A DNA stretch of 64,000 nucleotides from WTJO01 sp965660165 (GCA_965660165.1 CBFHYU010000001.1:200932-264931), one strand, 5' to 3'. Positions 8,509 through 19,214 are shown, counted from the stretch's first letter. A program made the numbers and translations. The notes: generated from the letters alone by a model not told the origin.

Positions 8509-8527
8509 ATACCTAAATATAGGGTAT
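8509..8527. promoter_or_regulatory. Palindromic element upstream of nfuA
   Basis: ATACC and GGTAT form the ends of a 19-base dyad in the trpS-nfuA gap, about 40 bases ahead of the nfuA ATG. A second, offset palindrome (CCTA with TAGG) lies inside it. The surroundings are very AT-rich. The position suits an operator for an iron- or Fe-S-responsive regulator, but the site does not match the E. coli IscR type-1 consensus and I cannot name a binder. Confidence 0.35.
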
Positions 8528-8609
8528 ATATTTCTTATCTCAATCTTTTCACGCCAGTTATGGCGAATACCAATTATAAGCTGTTAACCTTAAAATGCAA
8601 ACAGCTATC

Positions 8610-9638
8610 CTAATTGCCGAGCCCCATCACAGATTTCACTTCTTTCAGCACAGGGGCTGATAGTGCGGCTGCTTGTTCAGCCCCGTTTGCCAACACTGAA
8701 TCAATCGCAGCATGGTCATCTAATAGCCTGTTCATTTCAGCACTAATAGGCGCAATCACCTCTACCGCCAACTCTGCTAGTCTGGGCTTGAACTCACCAA
8801 ACCCCTTGCCGCCAAATTCTGTTAACACATCTTCTTGGCTACATCCCGCAAGACCTGCATAAATGCCAACAAGATTCCTAGCTTCAGCACGTTCTTCAAG
8901 CAATTCGATTGTATGCGGCAGAGGTTCAGGATCTGTTTTCGCTTTTTTAATCTTTTTAGAAATCTCATCCGCACTATCGGTGAGATTGATTCTGGTCGCA
9001 TCAGAAGTATCAGACTTACTCATTTTAGAGTTGCCATCACGCAGTGACATCACCCGTGCCGCTGTTTTCTGAATCAATGGTTCAGGCGTAGGAAACAGCT
9101 CTGTATCAAACATCGAATTAAAGGCAATAGCAATATCGCGCGTAAGTTCAAGATGCTGTTTTTGATCATCACCAACAGGCACATGGGTTGCTTTATATAC
9201 CAAAATATCTGCTGCCATCAATGTTGGATAGGAATATAGCCCTACTGTGGCATTTTCTCTGTTTTTGCCTGCTTTTTCCTTAAATTGTGTCATTCTGTTC
9301 AGCCAGCCCAACCGCGCCACACAATTAAATATCCATCCTAATTCGGCATGATGCGCTACGGCTGATTGGTTAAACAGCACAGATGTTTTAGGATCAATTC
9401 CAGAGGCAATCAGACAGGCTGTAACCTCTCTGATTGACTGGCGAAGCTGAGATGGGTTTTGAGGCACCGTAATCGCATGCAAATCAACAACACAATAGAT
9501 ACAATCATAATCATGTTGTAAATTCACCCAATTTTTAATCGCACCTAGATAATTGCCAAGATGTAAATTGCCTGTTGGCTGAACACCTGAAAAAATGCGG
9601 CCTTTTTTGCCTGTTGACCCTGAAGCTGACTGTGTCAT
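8610..9638 (-). CDS. trpS: Tryptophanyl-tRNA synthetase
   Basis: Class I aminoacyl-tRNA synthetase of 342 residues that charges tRNA-Trp. The HIGH-equivalent motif is PTGNLHLGN at about 21-29 and the KMSKS loop is at 205-209. Length and motif spacing are normal for the bacterial enzyme. It starts four bases downstream of murJ, so the two are almost certainly cotranscribed. The 3' gap before nfuA contains a small hairpin (CGCCA/TGGCG with a 4-base loop, 8552-8565) without a T-run. Confidence 0.97.
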   Translation of the reverse strand: MTQSASGSTGKKGRIFSGVQPTGNLHLGNYLGAIKNWVNLQHDYDCIYCVVDLHAITVPQNPSQLRQSIREVTACLIASGIDPKTSVLFNQSAVAHHAELGWIFNCVARLGWLNRMTQFKEKAGKNRENATVGLYSYPTLMAADILVYKATHVPVGDDQKQHLELTRDIAIAFNSMFDTELFPTPEPLIQKTAARVMSLRDGNSKMSKSDTSDATRINLTDSADEISKKIKKAKTDPEPLPHTIELLEERAEARNLVGIYAGLAGCSQEDVLTEFGGKGFGEFKPRLAELAVEVIAPISAEMNRLLDDHAAIDSVLANGAEQAAALSAPVLKEVKSVMGLGN

Positions 9639-9642
9639 TTAG

Positions 9643-11205
9643 CTATCCTTTGCGATATGCCCTAAATGGGTGGTGCAGACCCAAACCTAATGCTGTTGCT
9701 GTATAAATCAAGATGCCTAAAATCACAAGAACTAGCATCGTGATTAACGCGCTAGCCTCTGGCAACCAGCCTGATGATTTTATCCCATACAGCCCCGCCG
9801 CCATCACCGCAGAGCTGACACATGCCTTTGCTACCATGCCGCAAGGCTGGCTATCAAGATAGCGCTGGCGAACCAGAATAACAGACTGAATACACCATGA
9901 TAGCCAGATAGAAATAGATGTTGCCAATGCCAGCCCCACATGCCCAAAAAACTGCATCAAATATAGGCTAAGCACAATATTTACCGCCACCGACACAAGC
10001 GAGATTATCAGCACGTGACGCGGACGTGACATTGCATACAGCGCAGCTTGCGTAATTTTCACGCCAACAAAGGCAGGCAAGCCAACCCCATAGGCAATCA
10101 ATGCCAATGCGGCTGCATTGCCATCTGAGACAGAAAACGCACCTGATACAAACAACCCCGCCATCAATTCATCAGATAACAGCACCAGCCCTGTCATGGC
10201 AGGTACTACAGTAATTGCCGCAAGCACCAGACTATCTGAGAGATGGCGGGCAAATTGCTGTTGTTTTTCTGAGGGCGAAATCGTGTCAGCATGAAGCGCA
10301 GATAATCGCGGAAGCAATGCTGTTCCTAGTGCAATGCCAATTATCCCAAGTGGTAATTGAGCCAGCCTGTCTGCATAATACAGCCATGATAGCGCCCCTG
10401 TCCCAAGCCATGAGGCTAGCACCAGATCAACAAGCAGATTTAGCTGCATCCCGCCTGCCCCTAAAGCAGCTGGCAGGAATGAGCCCCACATTGCCGCCCC
10501 TGCCTTAGATAGCCGCAACATCGAAAATCGGGGACGGCGTTTCAAGCGTATTAGCCGGAATTGAAGCAATATCATCTGCATTACCCCCGCTAGCAACACA
10601 GCGAGCGCAACAGGCATTGCAAGATACGCATCTGAATATCCAAATTCAGACTGGCTAGCAGGTATCAGCAATGCACCTGCTATCAAACAGAGATTCAGAA
10701 TTACGGGCGAGACAGCCCCGCCAATAAATTCATCTTCTGCATGACAGATTGCCGCCCATAATGCCACAAGGCTGATCATCACAAGATAAGGCATGGTGAT
10801 ATGGGCAAGCGCTATTGCTGCATCTAGCCTGTCTTGCGTAGCTGAAAATCCAGGCGCAAGAAATGAGATGATATTCCCCATAAAGAGTTCCATCATCACC
10901 ACAATCAGACTGAGCGATAAAAATAGCCAGCCCTGAACTTCGGTTGCAAGCACCAGCGCCTTATCTGCGCCTGCTTGTTGTCTTGCAAGGCTATAGGCTG
11001 GCAGAAAGGCATTGGTGAGCGCCCCTTCTGCTGTTAAGCGGCGAAACAAATTTGGCAGTTTGAATGCAAGCACAAACGCATCAGCCGCCGCCCCTGCGCC
11101 CATAAAATGAGCAAATATAATATCCCGCAAAAAGCCAAATATCCGTGACAGCGCCGTTAACCCGCCAATGATACCTACAGCAGAATATAATGAACGAAGC
11201 GCCAT
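9643..11205 (-). CDS. murJ: Lipid II flippase MurJ
   Basis: Polytopic inner-membrane protein of 520 residues in the MVF/MOP superfamily that flips lipid II to the periplasmic face for peptidoglycan synthesis. The N-terminus (SRIFGFLRDIIFAHFMGAG) and the following FRRLTAEGALTNAFLPAYS are highly characteristic; the arginines in these segments belong to the central cationic cavity. About 14 hydrophobic segments run to the C-terminus. It sits between glnD (65 bases upstream) and trpS (4 bases downstream). Confidence 0.96.
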   Translation of the reverse strand: MALRSLYSAVGIIGGLTALSRIFGFLRDIIFAHFMGAGAAADAFVLAFKLPNLFRRLTAEGALTNAFLPAYSLARQQAGADKALVLATEVQGWLFLSLSLIVVMMELFMGNIISFLAPGFSATQDRLDAAIALAHITMPYLVMISLVALWAAICHAEDEFIGGAVSPVILNLCLIAGALLIPASQSEFGYSDAYLAMPVALAVLLAGVMQMILLQFRLIRLKRRPRFSMLRLSKAGAAMWGSFLPAALGAGGMQLNLLVDLVLASWLGTGALSWLYYADRLAQLPLGIIGIALGTALLPRLSALHADTISPSEKQQQFARHLSDSLVLAAITVVPAMTGLVLLSDELMAGLFVSGAFSVSDGNAAALALIAYGVGLPAFVGVKITQAALYAMSRPRHVLIISLVSVAVNIVLSLYLMQFFGHVGLALATSISIWLSWCIQSVILVRQRYLDSQPCGMVAKACVSSAVMAAGLYGIKSSGWLPEASALITMLVLVILGILIYTATALGLGLHHPFRAYRKG

Positions 11206-11270
11206 TTCAGCAAGTCCCTAGCATTGTGATGACATCCAGATAGCCATAGCCGCTTTGAGATAATTCATGA

Positions 11271-14108
11271 TCAAAAATTATCAAAAATTGCCGTTAATGT
11301 ATTGCGAATTTTATCTTGTGTTACCTGTTTGGTGATTTGCATGCCAAACACATCTTTTACATAAAACACATCAACTGCTTTCTCGCCATAGGTAGACACT
11401 GTTGCCGAATTTATCTGCAAATTAAGCTGTGCTAGATGATAGGTAATCTGATACAGCAAGCCTGGACGGTCAGGACCATTCACTTCAATCACGGTATGTG
11501 TTCTGCTTCGTTTATTGGTTACGATAATGCGTGGCGGCACATCCATAACCTTAATACGTCTTGAACGGTTTTCTGTTTTTTCCTTTAGCTGTTTGAATAG
11601 CGAAATATCGCCAGCTAGTGATTGTTCAATCAATGTTGCAAGCCGCTGTTTAATATAAGGGTCTGTTACTGCCTGCCTGTCTTTTTGAATTCTAAACTGA
11701 TCTAGAATTGTGCCGTCCTGACGGGTATTGATACGGGCATTCACAATCGAACAGCCTGAAATAGCGACCGAGCCAACAATCCGCGAAAATAAGCCTGAAT
11801 GGTCACTTGCCATCACACATAAAATGGTGGAATTGCTATTCTGGTCATCTTGAAAATCAATTAGAATTTTATCTTTCGAGCTATCAAATTGCTGTACAAG
11901 GCTGGCATGATATAAATGGCTTTCCAGCCTGAAATTCGTCCAATAGCTTGGATAGAATTGATCAATATAGCGCTCTAGCGCATCTTGTGACCAATCTGGC
12001 AAGGCAGCGATCAGGCGTTCGATCGAATCAGAGACAGCTTGGGAAGATACTTCTGTTGGCGCGGCGCCACCCAATACAGCTTCAGCACGATGATATAGCT
12101 GGCGCATCAGACTTGCCTTCCAGCCATTCCAGATTGCAGGCCCCACTGCCTGAATATCTGCAACTGTCAGACATAATAGCAATTTTAGCCGTTCAGGAGA
12201 TTGCACCTGTTCTGCAAAATCTTCGATTGTCTGGGGGTCATTTAGATCATATCTAAAGGCTGTTTTGCTCATCAAAAGATGGTAGCGAACAAGCCAGATT
12301 ACGGTTTCTGTTTCTTCATCACTTAACCCAAGCACAGGGCAAAGCTGGGCAGCAACATCAGCGCCAAGCTCAGAATGATCGCCCCCTCTGCCTTTCGCAA
12401 TATCATGCAACAGCATCGCAACATATAATGCCCTGCGAGAATCAATTTTTGAGATCACAGCGCTGGCAAGTGGCGCCACATCCTGTAGCTTATTTTGTTC
12501 TATATCGCCTAAAAAGCCAACCGCTTTGAGCGTATGTTCATCTACGGTATAGCTGTGATACATATCAAATTGCATCATGCCTACAATACGCCTGAAATCA
12601 GGCAGAAATTTGCCAAGCCACATAGATTCATTCATCAGACGCAATACCCGTTCGGGATTTGAGCTATCTGTCAGAATATCCAGAAATGTCTCAAAGGCTC
12701 TGGTGGAATGCAAATCAGAAGTACGCGCTGAACGCACCGCGCGGGTTATCCGCCGCAAACTATCAGGGTGAATATCAAGCTTGTTTTTCTGCGCCAGATA
12801 GAAAATACGCACAATCAGAGAGTAATTATTGCGAAACAGGCTTTCAGCTGGCAGATGCAACCAGCCATCTAGCAAAATAAACGGCGCAATATCTAGACCT
12901 GCAGGCACTGAAGATCGCAAAAATGAACGTAGTGAAAATCGCGGGCGCTCGGTAAAATCACTTCCTATTGCTGCACAAAAAATGCGGGTTAAATCACCTA
13001 CCTGCCGTGCAGTAAGGTAGTAATATTTCATGAACCGTTCAACAGCGCGTAATCCGCCCTTATCTTGGAATTTCATTACAGGCGCTATTTCGGTTTGGGC
13101 ATCAAAAGTCAGCCTGTCATCTAGCCTGCCATGATGCAAATGCACAAAACAGCGAACACTCCATAAAAAGCGCTGTGATTCAGCAAATTTCCTAGCTTCT
13201 GACTCTCGTAATACGCCTGTTTTTAGCAATTCGGATATATCTTGAGTATGATATGAAAATTTTGCGATCCAAAATAGGGTATGCAGGTCACGCACCCCCC
13301 CTTTGCCTTCTTTTACATTTGGCTCAACCGCATATCGCGAGCCACCATGACGCAAAATCCGCTCATCTCTTTCTGCAAGCTTGAGGCTAACAAACTCTGG
13401 CACAGACTGGCGTGATAGCCATTTCTGAAAGGCTGAAATCTGTTTATTGCCAAGCGTTTCAGACCCTGTAACAAAGCGCATTTCAATAAGCGATGTACAG
13501 ATCGTAATATCATCTTGTGCGGCCGAAATATTTTCAGCCATTGTGCGGGTAGCATGCCCAACCTTCAGCCCCAAATCCCATAAAAAATACAACATGCTTT
13601 CAATATAGCTGGTCTCTGTATCGCGGCTTATCGTAGCTTCTGTGATGAACAGCAAATCAACATCGCTAAATGGTGCCAGCTCACCGCGCCCATAGCCCCC
13701 TGTTGCCATAATCGTAATTGGCTTCAGATCAGAAAAATAGCGCTGTGTAATAATCTCAGAGATTTGCTGAATAATTCTATCCATCAAATAGGCATGCATC
13801 CCAACATATAACGCACCATCACGGGTATCATATAGACGTGAAGCAAGCTGCGCCTTAGCGCTTTCAAGATGATCTCGCACAGGCTCAAGCGCTGCTTGTC
13901 TAAACCCCTCTATCTGAGGCTGGCTATCTGCTATTTCTGCCAGCACAGCCTGTAAAGCTGGCAGATCTAAAATCTCTGCATCTGGCATGTTGAAAATCAG
14001 TGTGCGGGCGGCAGATAACGGGTCAAGCCCATTAAGCCATTGAGGCGCTGGTTTGGTGTTATCCAATAATGCCCTGTCTGTATTTTGGGCAGATGGTAAG
14101 TGGGGCAT
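11271..14108 (-). CDS. glnD: Bifunctional PII uridylyltransferase/uridylyl-removing enzyme
   Basis: Nitrogen-status sensor of 945 residues that modifies and demodifies PII proteins. Domains in order: nucleotidyltransferase (about 135-160, GGYGRGELAPFSDVDLLF with the catalytic aspartates), GlnE-like helical segment, HD phosphohydrolase (LLHDIAKGRGGDHSELGA near 563), and two C-terminal ACT domains (from about 770 and 865; the second has NGPDRPGLLYQIT) that bind glutamine. All key motifs are present, so both activities should be intact. It lies nine bases after mutS and before murJ, an order shared by many alphaproteobacteria. Confidence 0.96.
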   Translation of the reverse strand: MPHLPSAQNTDRALLDNTKPAPQWLNGLDPLSAARTLIFNMPDAEILDLPALQAVLAEIADSQPQIEGFRQAALEPVRDHLESAKAQLASRLYDTRDGALYVGMHAYLMDRIIQQISEIITQRYFSDLKPITIMATGGYGRGELAPFSDVDLLFITEATISRDTETSYIESMLYFLWDLGLKVGHATRTMAENISAAQDDITICTSLIEMRFVTGSETLGNKQISAFQKWLSRQSVPEFVSLKLAERDERILRHGGSRYAVEPNVKEGKGGVRDLHTLFWIAKFSYHTQDISELLKTGVLRESEARKFAESQRFLWSVRCFVHLHHGRLDDRLTFDAQTEIAPVMKFQDKGGLRAVERFMKYYYLTARQVGDLTRIFCAAIGSDFTERPRFSLRSFLRSSVPAGLDIAPFILLDGWLHLPAESLFRNNYSLIVRIFYLAQKNKLDIHPDSLRRITRAVRSARTSDLHSTRAFETFLDILTDSSNPERVLRLMNESMWLGKFLPDFRRIVGMMQFDMYHSYTVDEHTLKAVGFLGDIEQNKLQDVAPLASAVISKIDSRRALYVAMLLHDIAKGRGGDHSELGADVAAQLCPVLGLSDEETETVIWLVRYHLLMSKTAFRYDLNDPQTIEDFAEQVQSPERLKLLLCLTVADIQAVGPAIWNGWKASLMRQLYHRAEAVLGGAAPTEVSSQAVSDSIERLIAALPDWSQDALERYIDQFYPSYWTNFRLESHLYHASLVQQFDSSKDKILIDFQDDQNSNSTILCVMASDHSGLFSRIVGSVAISGCSIVNARINTRQDGTILDQFRIQKDRQAVTDPYIKQRLATLIEQSLAGDISLFKQLKEKTENRSRRIKVMDVPPRIIVTNKRSRTHTVIEVNGPDRPGLLYQITYHLAQLNLQINSATVSTYGEKAVDVFYVKDVFGMQITKQVTQDKIRNTLTAIFDNF

Positions 14109-14117
14109 AGTACCGTC

Positions 14118-16817
14118 CTATCTCTTATCGGCTAGCTGTTTAAGCTCATAAATAAGCTCAAGTGCGGCACGTGGGCTCAGACTATCTGGCTCTATTTCTG
14201 CCATCCTGTCTTCTAGCAACGAGCCCATTTCGTTATTATAGGGATGGCTGGTATAGGGATGGCTAGCCTGCTCTTGTGGTTCGGCAATTTGTGCAAATAG
14301 TGGCAAATTATCCGTCACTGCTTGCTGTTCTTTTGCGCGTGCTTCTAGTGTTACAACCATCTGGGCTGCCCGCCTCGTCACCATCTCAGGCAGGCCAGCT
14401 AGTCTGGCAACATGCACCCCATATGATTTATCAGCGCTGCCTTGTGCTACCTTATGCAAAAACACAATATCCTGTTTCCATTCCCTAACTTGCATAGAAT
14501 AGCATGCAAGGTTTTTGAGCTGGCTTTCTAGTGCAGTTAATTCATGATAATGGGTGGCAAACAGCGTTCGGCATCCAATCTGATTATGCAGATATTCAAG
14601 CGCTGACCATGCGATCGCCAGCCCATCCCATGTGGCTGTGCCGCGACCAATTTCATCTAATATCACCACAGAACGATTTGTTGACTGATTCAGAATCGCG
14701 GCTGTTTCAACCATCTCAACCATAAAGGTAGATTGCCCACGTGCCAGATCATCAGATGCCCCTACTCGGCTAAAAATTCTGTCTGCAATGCCGATATCTG
14801 CTTTATCTGCGGGCACATATATCCCTGCCTGAGCCAGAATTACCAGATGCGCATTCTGTCTTAAAAAGGTAGATTTACCCGCCATATTTGGCCCTGTTAA
14901 TAGCCAGATATTTGCCTCATCATCTAGCAGGCAATCATTGGTCACAAAATGCTGTTCTGCGCTTAGCATCTGTTCGACAACACAATGCCTGCCCGCCACT
15001 ATCTCAAAGCGAGTATCATCATATAACATAGGTCTGGTAAAATGATGATTTTGCTGCAATCTCGCCGTTGATAGAGCTACATCCAGCTCTGCCAACGCGG
15101 CGGCGGCGGCGATTACCTCATCTGCATGGCTAGCAACAAGCGATCGTAATTCTTCAAATATTTCTAGCTCCAGCGCAAGTGTCTGATCTGCGGCTGAAGA
15201 AAGCTGTTTTTCAAGCTCAGCTAATTCTGTGGTGGTAAAACGCACTGTCTGCGCTGTGGTCTGGCGGTGAATAAAATCAGGGTTAGACATCATTTTATCT
15301 GCATGACCCGCGCGAACATCTATATGATAGCCAAGCACATTATTATGTTTGATCTTCAACGATGATATTTGTGTCTGCTCAGAATATCGTGCCTGTAATG
15401 CTGCGATCAGCCGCCTGCTTTCATCTCGTAGCTGGCGCAAATGATCCAAATCTTCACGATAACCCTGAGAGATAAATTGACCATCACGCGCCAATAAGGG
15501 AAGCTCATCTGCTAAGGCAGGTAAAATTTCATCTGCCAATGTTGCAGGGGCGGCCGCCCGCTGTGCAATGGTGATTATCTGGGTGCGATTATGCCCATAG
15601 CTGTCTTCTTGATCAGGATGCGAGGCAGTCTCTGACAGATTTACAAATATCTGGCGTGCCAGCAATAATGAACGCGCAAGACCAGCTAGATCACGTGGCC
15701 CTCCTCTGCGTGCCAGCAGACGTGACAGGGCGCGCTCAATATCGGACAGCTGCGATAGATAATTCGCACAAATCTGACCTGCCTGTTGATGCGCACAAAA
15801 CCAATCTGCAAGGTTAAGCCTGCCCTCTATGGTGGCACGATCGGTAAGCGGTGTTGATATTCTGGTAAATAATAATCTTGCGCCTGCAGCACTGGAGGTA
15901 TTGTCAATCGCATGAAGCAGGCTGTTTTTTTTCTCGCCTGACAGGGTATGTGTAATCTCTAGCGACCGTCTAGTCGCAGCATCAATATCAACAACCGAGC
16001 TACTGCCTAGAATATGCGGCCTAGATAGGCGCGGCATCTGTTCTAGCTGGGTAACATTCAAATAGCTAAGCAAGCCGCCAAGCGCACTTACCATAGCAGG
16101 GCTAAATGCGCCTAAACCATCAAGCGATTTCAGCTTAAAAAACGCCAATAAGGACTGTGTGCCTGACTTGCTGTCAAAGCTGGTCGCAGGCGCGCTTACG
16201 GTGGGATAAAATTCAGCTATAGGCGCTATCAACCCATGACAATCTTCTGGATAAATAAGCTCGGCAATGGCAAGCCTGACAAGTAAATTTTCAAGCTGCT
16301 CAGGCGCAAAATCCTGAACCGTTAGACTGCCTGTAGACATATCTGTCCAGCTAAGCGCATACTGGCCGCCCACCCGCCCTATAGCTGCCAGAATATTATG
16401 CTGACCTGGCTGAAGCAGCTCATCCTCTTGAATTGTGCCAGGCGTGATCACCCGAACTACCTGACGCGGCAAAGGGCCTTTACCGCCCTTTTTCTTAAAA
16501 CTTTCAGGGGTTTCAGATTGCTCGCACACAGCGACCCGAAACCCTTGCTTGATAAGGCGCGGCAAATAGCTATCCATCGCGTGAACAGGCACTCCGCACA
16601 TCGGAATATCCTTGCCCTCATGCTGTCCGCGATGGGTTAGGGCAATACCAAGTGCTGATGCTGCCAATTCCGCATCATGGAAAAACATTTCATAAAAGTC
16701 GCCCATACGATAAAACAGTAAAATATCAGGGTACTTTTCCTTGATTGTCTGATATTGTGCCATCATGGGGGTAAGGCTGGATTTATCAGATGAAGATATG
16801 GAATTATGTTGCGCCAT
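14118..16817 (-). CDS. mutS: DNA mismatch repair protein MutS
   Basis: Mismatch-recognition ATPase of about 899 residues. The N-terminal domain begins TPMMAQYQTIKEKYPDILLFYRMGDFYEMF, whose Phe-x-Glu element (in FYEMF) inserts at mismatches. The C-terminal ATPase shows Walker A (TGPNMAGKST, near residue 640), Walker B (VVILDEIGRGT) and the ATHYHEL switch. The open reading frame extends upstream to a TTG at 16874, which would lie only 14 bases from the divergent maeB ATG; I prefer the ATG at 16817. mutS divergent from malic enzyme and followed by glnD is typical for the group. Confidence 0.96.
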   Translation of the reverse strand: MAQHNSISSSDKSSLTPMMAQYQTIKEKYPDILLFYRMGDFYEMFFHDAELAASALGIALTHRGQHEGKDIPMCGVPVHAMDSYLPRLIKQGFRVAVCEQSETPESFKKKGGKGPLPRQVVRVITPGTIQEDELLQPGQHNILAAIGRVGGQYALSWTDMSTGSLTVQDFAPEQLENLLVRLAIAELIYPEDCHGLIAPIAEFYPTVSAPATSFDSKSGTQSLLAFFKLKSLDGLGAFSPAMVSALGGLLSYLNVTQLEQMPRLSRPHILGSSSVVDIDAATRRSLEITHTLSGEKKNSLLHAIDNTSSAAGARLLFTRISTPLTDRATIEGRLNLADWFCAHQQAGQICANYLSQLSDIERALSRLLARRGGPRDLAGLARSLLLARQIFVNLSETASHPDQEDSYGHNRTQIITIAQRAAAPATLADEILPALADELPLLARDGQFISQGYREDLDHLRQLRDESRRLIAALQARYSEQTQISSLKIKHNNVLGYHIDVRAGHADKMMSNPDFIHRQTTAQTVRFTTTELAELEKQLSSAADQTLALELEIFEELRSLVASHADEVIAAAAALAELDVALSTARLQQNHHFTRPMLYDDTRFEIVAGRHCVVEQMLSAEQHFVTNDCLLDDEANIWLLTGPNMAGKSTFLRQNAHLVILAQAGIYVPADKADIGIADRIFSRVGASDDLARGQSTFMVEMVETAAILNQSTNRSVVILDEIGRGTATWDGLAIAWSALEYLHNQIGCRTLFATHYHELTALESQLKNLACYSMQVREWKQDIVFLHKVAQGSADKSYGVHVARLAGLPEMVTRRAAQMVVTLEARAKEQQAVTDNLPLFAQIAEPQEQASHPYTSHPYNNEMGSLLEDRMAEIEPDSLSPRAALELIYELKQLADKR

Positions 16818-16888
16818 GTTGCTAGATAAAGCCTCTGAATTTCGTCCCTGAACCAGTATAATAGAACTACACAAGATAGAACGCTACC

Positions 16889-19141
16889 ATGAAAAAGTCA
16901 TTAAAACAGGATGCTTTGGATTTTCATTCAGATGGTCGTCCTGGAAAATTGGAAATCAGCCCAACAAAACCGCTTACCACACAACGAGACTTATCGTTGG
17001 CTTATTCTCCTGGTGTTGCAGAGCCATGTCTTGCTATTGAAGCCAGCCCTGAAAAAGCATATGACTATACAGCCAAAGGCAATATGGTTGCGGTCATTTC
17101 AAACGGCACTGCTGTTCTAGGACTTGGCAATATTGGGGCAGCGGCTTCTAAGCCTGTGATGGAAGGCAAGGCTGTTCTGTTCAAAAAATTCGCAGATATT
17201 GATGGTATCGATCTTGAGCTAGATACTGAAGAGGTTGACGAATTTGTAGCAGCGGTAAAGCTGATGGGCCCTTCTTTTGGCGGTATCAATCTTGAAGATA
17301 TCAAATCGCCTGAATGTTTTATCATTGAACAGCGTTTGCGCGAAATCATGGATATACCCGTATTTCATGATGATCAGCATGGCACTGCCATTATCGCGGC
17401 CGCAGGTTTGATTAACGCGCTTCATATTACAGGGCGCGAGATGAAAGATGTCAAAGTTGTACTGAATGGGGCTGGGGCTGCCTCAATCGCCTGTGTTGAA
17501 TTGATAAAGGCTATGGGCGTCAAACATGAACATGTGATTTTATGTGATCGTCAGGGGGTTATCTATCAGGGTCGTGAAGATGGTATGAACCAGTGGAAAT
17601 CTGCGCATGCTGTGCCGACAAATGCCCGCAATCTTGAAGAAGCGCTAGAGGGCGCAGATGTATTTATGGGTCTGTCAGTTGCTGGTGCGCTAACCAAAAA
17701 AATGATTAAGAAAATGGCGGCACGGCCTATCATTTTCGCAATGGCAAATCCAGATCCTGAAATCATGCCAAATGAGGCCAAAGCCGCACGCCCAGATGCG
17801 ATTATCGCTACTGGCAGGTCTGATTTTCCAAATCAGGTAAATAATGTGCTTGGGTTCCCCTATATTTTCAGAGGGGCGCTTGATGTTCGGGCATCAGCTA
17901 TCAATGAAGAGATGAAAATTGCGGCCGCCAACGCAATTGCGATGCTGGCACGAGAAGATGTTCCAGATGAGGTAAATTCCGCCTATTCAGGGGCTAGTCT
18001 GAAATATGGCGAAGAATATATCATCCCTGCACCTTTTGACCCTCGCCTGATTTCGGCAGTATCCTCTGCCGTTGCAGAAGCAGCGATGGTCTCAGGGGTT
18101 GCCAGACGTCCCATTAAAGACATGGAAGGCTATCGCAGAGACCTGTCTGGCAGGCTAGATCCTGCTGCTAATTTTCTGCAAGATGTGTTCAAAACCATCA
18201 CGCCTTTGCAACGCCGTGTGGTATTCACCGAAGGCGAAGAAGAAGTCTCAATCAGAGCCGCGCTTGCCTTTAAGAATGCAGGGTATGGCCAGCCAATCTT
18301 GCTTGGCAGAGAGCAACGTGTAAAAGACAAGATGACTGAACTTGGTCTTGATGGCACTGAAAATATTGAAATTACAAATGCCAAAATTTCTGATCACAAT
18401 GATCACTATATCAAATTTCTCTATCGCAAATTACAGCGCAAGGGCATGATGGAACGCGATTGCCAGCGCATGGTGAACCTAGATAGAAATGTGTTTGCCG
18501 CCTGTATGGTGGTGAATGGCCATGCAGATGCGCTTGTTACGGGCATGACGCGTCCCTTTACCAAAAGCTTTGAGCATGTCACCCGTGTGATCAACCCAAA
18601 GCCAAATACTGAATTCTGTACAACCTCTATGCTGATTTCAAAGGGCAGAACCGTATTTATTGGCGACACCTCAATCCATGAACGCCCAACAGCAGAACAG
18701 ATGGCAGATATTGCAGTAGCGATTGCCAACAAAGCCAGAGCTATGGGCTATAGCCCACGTGTTGCCTTTTTGTCATTTTCTAATTTTGGCCAGCCATCAT
18801 CTAGCATTATCCAGCATCCACACAATGCGGCCGCTATTCTAGATGAACGTGGAGTTGATTTTGAATATGAAGGCGAGATGACAGCAGATATTGCGCTAGA
18901 TTTTGATCTGATGCAGTCACGCTATCCCTTTTCACGCCTGACAGGGCCTGCCAATATTCTGGTGATGCCAGGATTACATGCCGCCAATATTTCATTCCAG
19001 ATTATGCAATATCTAGGAGGCGGCAGTGTCATAGGGCCCCTTATCCTAAATGCGGAACATCCATTCCAAATTAGCTCAATGAGCTCATCTGTGAATGATC
19101 TTGTAAATGCAGCCGCCATCGCCGCATATGGTTCAGTTTAG
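16889..19141 (+). CDS. maeB: NADP-dependent malic enzyme with phosphotransacetylase-like domain
   Basis: Large MaeB-type malic enzyme of 750 residues converting malate to pyruvate and CO2 with reduction of NADP. The malic N-terminal domain starts near SLAYSPGVAEPCL (about 35-47). The Rossmann NAD(P) domain has LNGAGAASIACVEL near 190. From about 430 onward there is a phosphate acetyl/butyryltransferase-like domain (VVFTEGEEEVSIRAA to the end), usually regulatory rather than catalytic in this family. It gives NADPH and links the TCA cycle to pyruvate. It is divergent from mutS with a 71-base gap; phoR follows on the same strand. Confidence 0.95.
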   Translation: MKKSLKQDALDFHSDGRPGKLEISPTKPLTTQRDLSLAYSPGVAEPCLAIEASPEKAYDYTAKGNMVAVISNGTAVLGLGNIGAAASKPVMEGKAVLFKKFADIDGIDLELDTEEVDEFVAAVKLMGPSFGGINLEDIKSPECFIIEQRLREIMDIPVFHDDQHGTAIIAAAGLINALHITGREMKDVKVVLNGAGAASIACVELIKAMGVKHEHVILCDRQGVIYQGREDGMNQWKSAHAVPTNARNLEEALEGADVFMGLSVAGALTKKMIKKMAARPIIFAMANPDPEIMPNEAKAARPDAIIATGRSDFPNQVNNVLGFPYIFRGALDVRASAINEEMKIAAANAIAMLAREDVPDEVNSAYSGASLKYGEEYIIPAPFDPRLISAVSSAVAEAAMVSGVARRPIKDMEGYRRDLSGRLDPAANFLQDVFKTITPLQRRVVFTEGEEEVSIRAALAFKNAGYGQPILLGREQRVKDKMTELGLDGTENIEITNAKISDHNDHYIKFLYRKLQRKGMMERDCQRMVNLDRNVFAACMVVNGHADALVTGMTRPFTKSFEHVTRVINPKPNTEFCTTSMLISKGRTVFIGDTSIHERPTAEQMADIAVAIANKARAMGYSPRVAFLSFSNFGQPSSSIIQHPHNAAAILDERGVDFEYEGEMTADIALDFDLMQSRYPFSRLTGPANILVMPGLHAANISFQIMQYLGGGSVIGPLILNAEHPFQISSMSSSVNDLVNAAAIAAYGSV

Positions 19142-19214
19142 TATCTGGTTAACATAAGAGGCATGATTATGGTATCAGCATGTGGCAAGTGCCATAGGGT
19201 CAACGCTGATTGAT

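Noticed and set aside
16818..16874. Extended N-terminus of MutS from the TTG at 16874
   Set aside because: It would leave 14 bases to the divergent maeB start and adds residues unlike the MutS family; the ATG at 16817 fits better.
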